From the NCBI GenBank assembly GCA_023433275.1, contig JAEZDN010000036.1, positions 1 through 5,495 of the forward strand: a DNA stretch of 5,495 nt, given 5' to 3'. A program made the translations under genes and the position numbers. The stretch comes from Verrucomicrobiota bacterium. Its GTDB lineage: Bacteria > Verrucomicrobiota > Verrucomicrobiia > Opitutales > Opitutaceae. Positions 5,420-5,495 of the stretch are shown piece after piece; position 1 is the stretch's first letter, and each line of letters begins with the position of its first letter. The notes beneath the pieces were generated by a model. It saw nothing but the letters and a program-made list of their open reading frames with translations, did no database searches and was not told where the DNA came from.

Positions 5420-5495
5420 CCCGCGGTCGTTTCGTGGGATTCTTGATCCAAAGGGAGGGTCACGGCTCGTTCGCGCCCTTGAATCGCTCCCCGGG

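Overview
The window is a GC-rich bacterial chromosomal segment with four complete protein genes and two repeat-bearing intergenic regions. The gene content suggests a Verrucomicrobiota bacterium, possibly Opitutaceae-like: a DUF5069 protein, a secreted DUF885 metallopeptidase-like protein, a cytochrome c/PQQ sugar dehydrogenase fusion, start codons without clear Shine-Dalgarno sequences, and many short GC-rich palindromic repeats. That assignment is an inference from family distribution and style. There is no rRNA or other marker gene to prove it.

Layout. Positions 1-236 hold a palindromic repeat unit at the window edge (about 7-116) and the short leader of the first gene. Positions 237-2018 (+) encode a DUF885 protein with a lipoprotein-type signal. 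Positions 2019-2289 are intergenic, with a post-stop hairpin, an inverted pair of an AGCCGGAACC motif, two strong GC hairpins and a weak promoter candidate. Positions 2290-3720 (+) encode an exported fusion of a c-type cytochrome and a glucose/sorbosone dehydrogenase domain. Positions 3745-4554 (+) encode an arylamine N-acetyltransferase, 24 bp downstream and probably co-transcribed. Positions 4555-4928 lie between convergent genes and are almost wholly occupied by hairpins and a nested, mosaic inverted-repeat element carrying a second copy of the 76-bp repeat seen at the left edge. Positions 4929-5375 (-) encode a DUF5069 protein, and 5376-5495 is its upstream region.

The genes do not form an obvious pathway. 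Two products are predicted to leave the cytoplasm: the DUF885 protein, and the dehydrogenase that would pass electrons from a periplasmic substrate through PQQ to its own haem. The acetyltransferase and the DUF5069 protein look cytoplasmic. I see no convincing new defence, mobile or biosynthetic system. The least explained feature is the family of mosaic palindromic repeats, which share layout and flanking motifs while their stem sequences differ.
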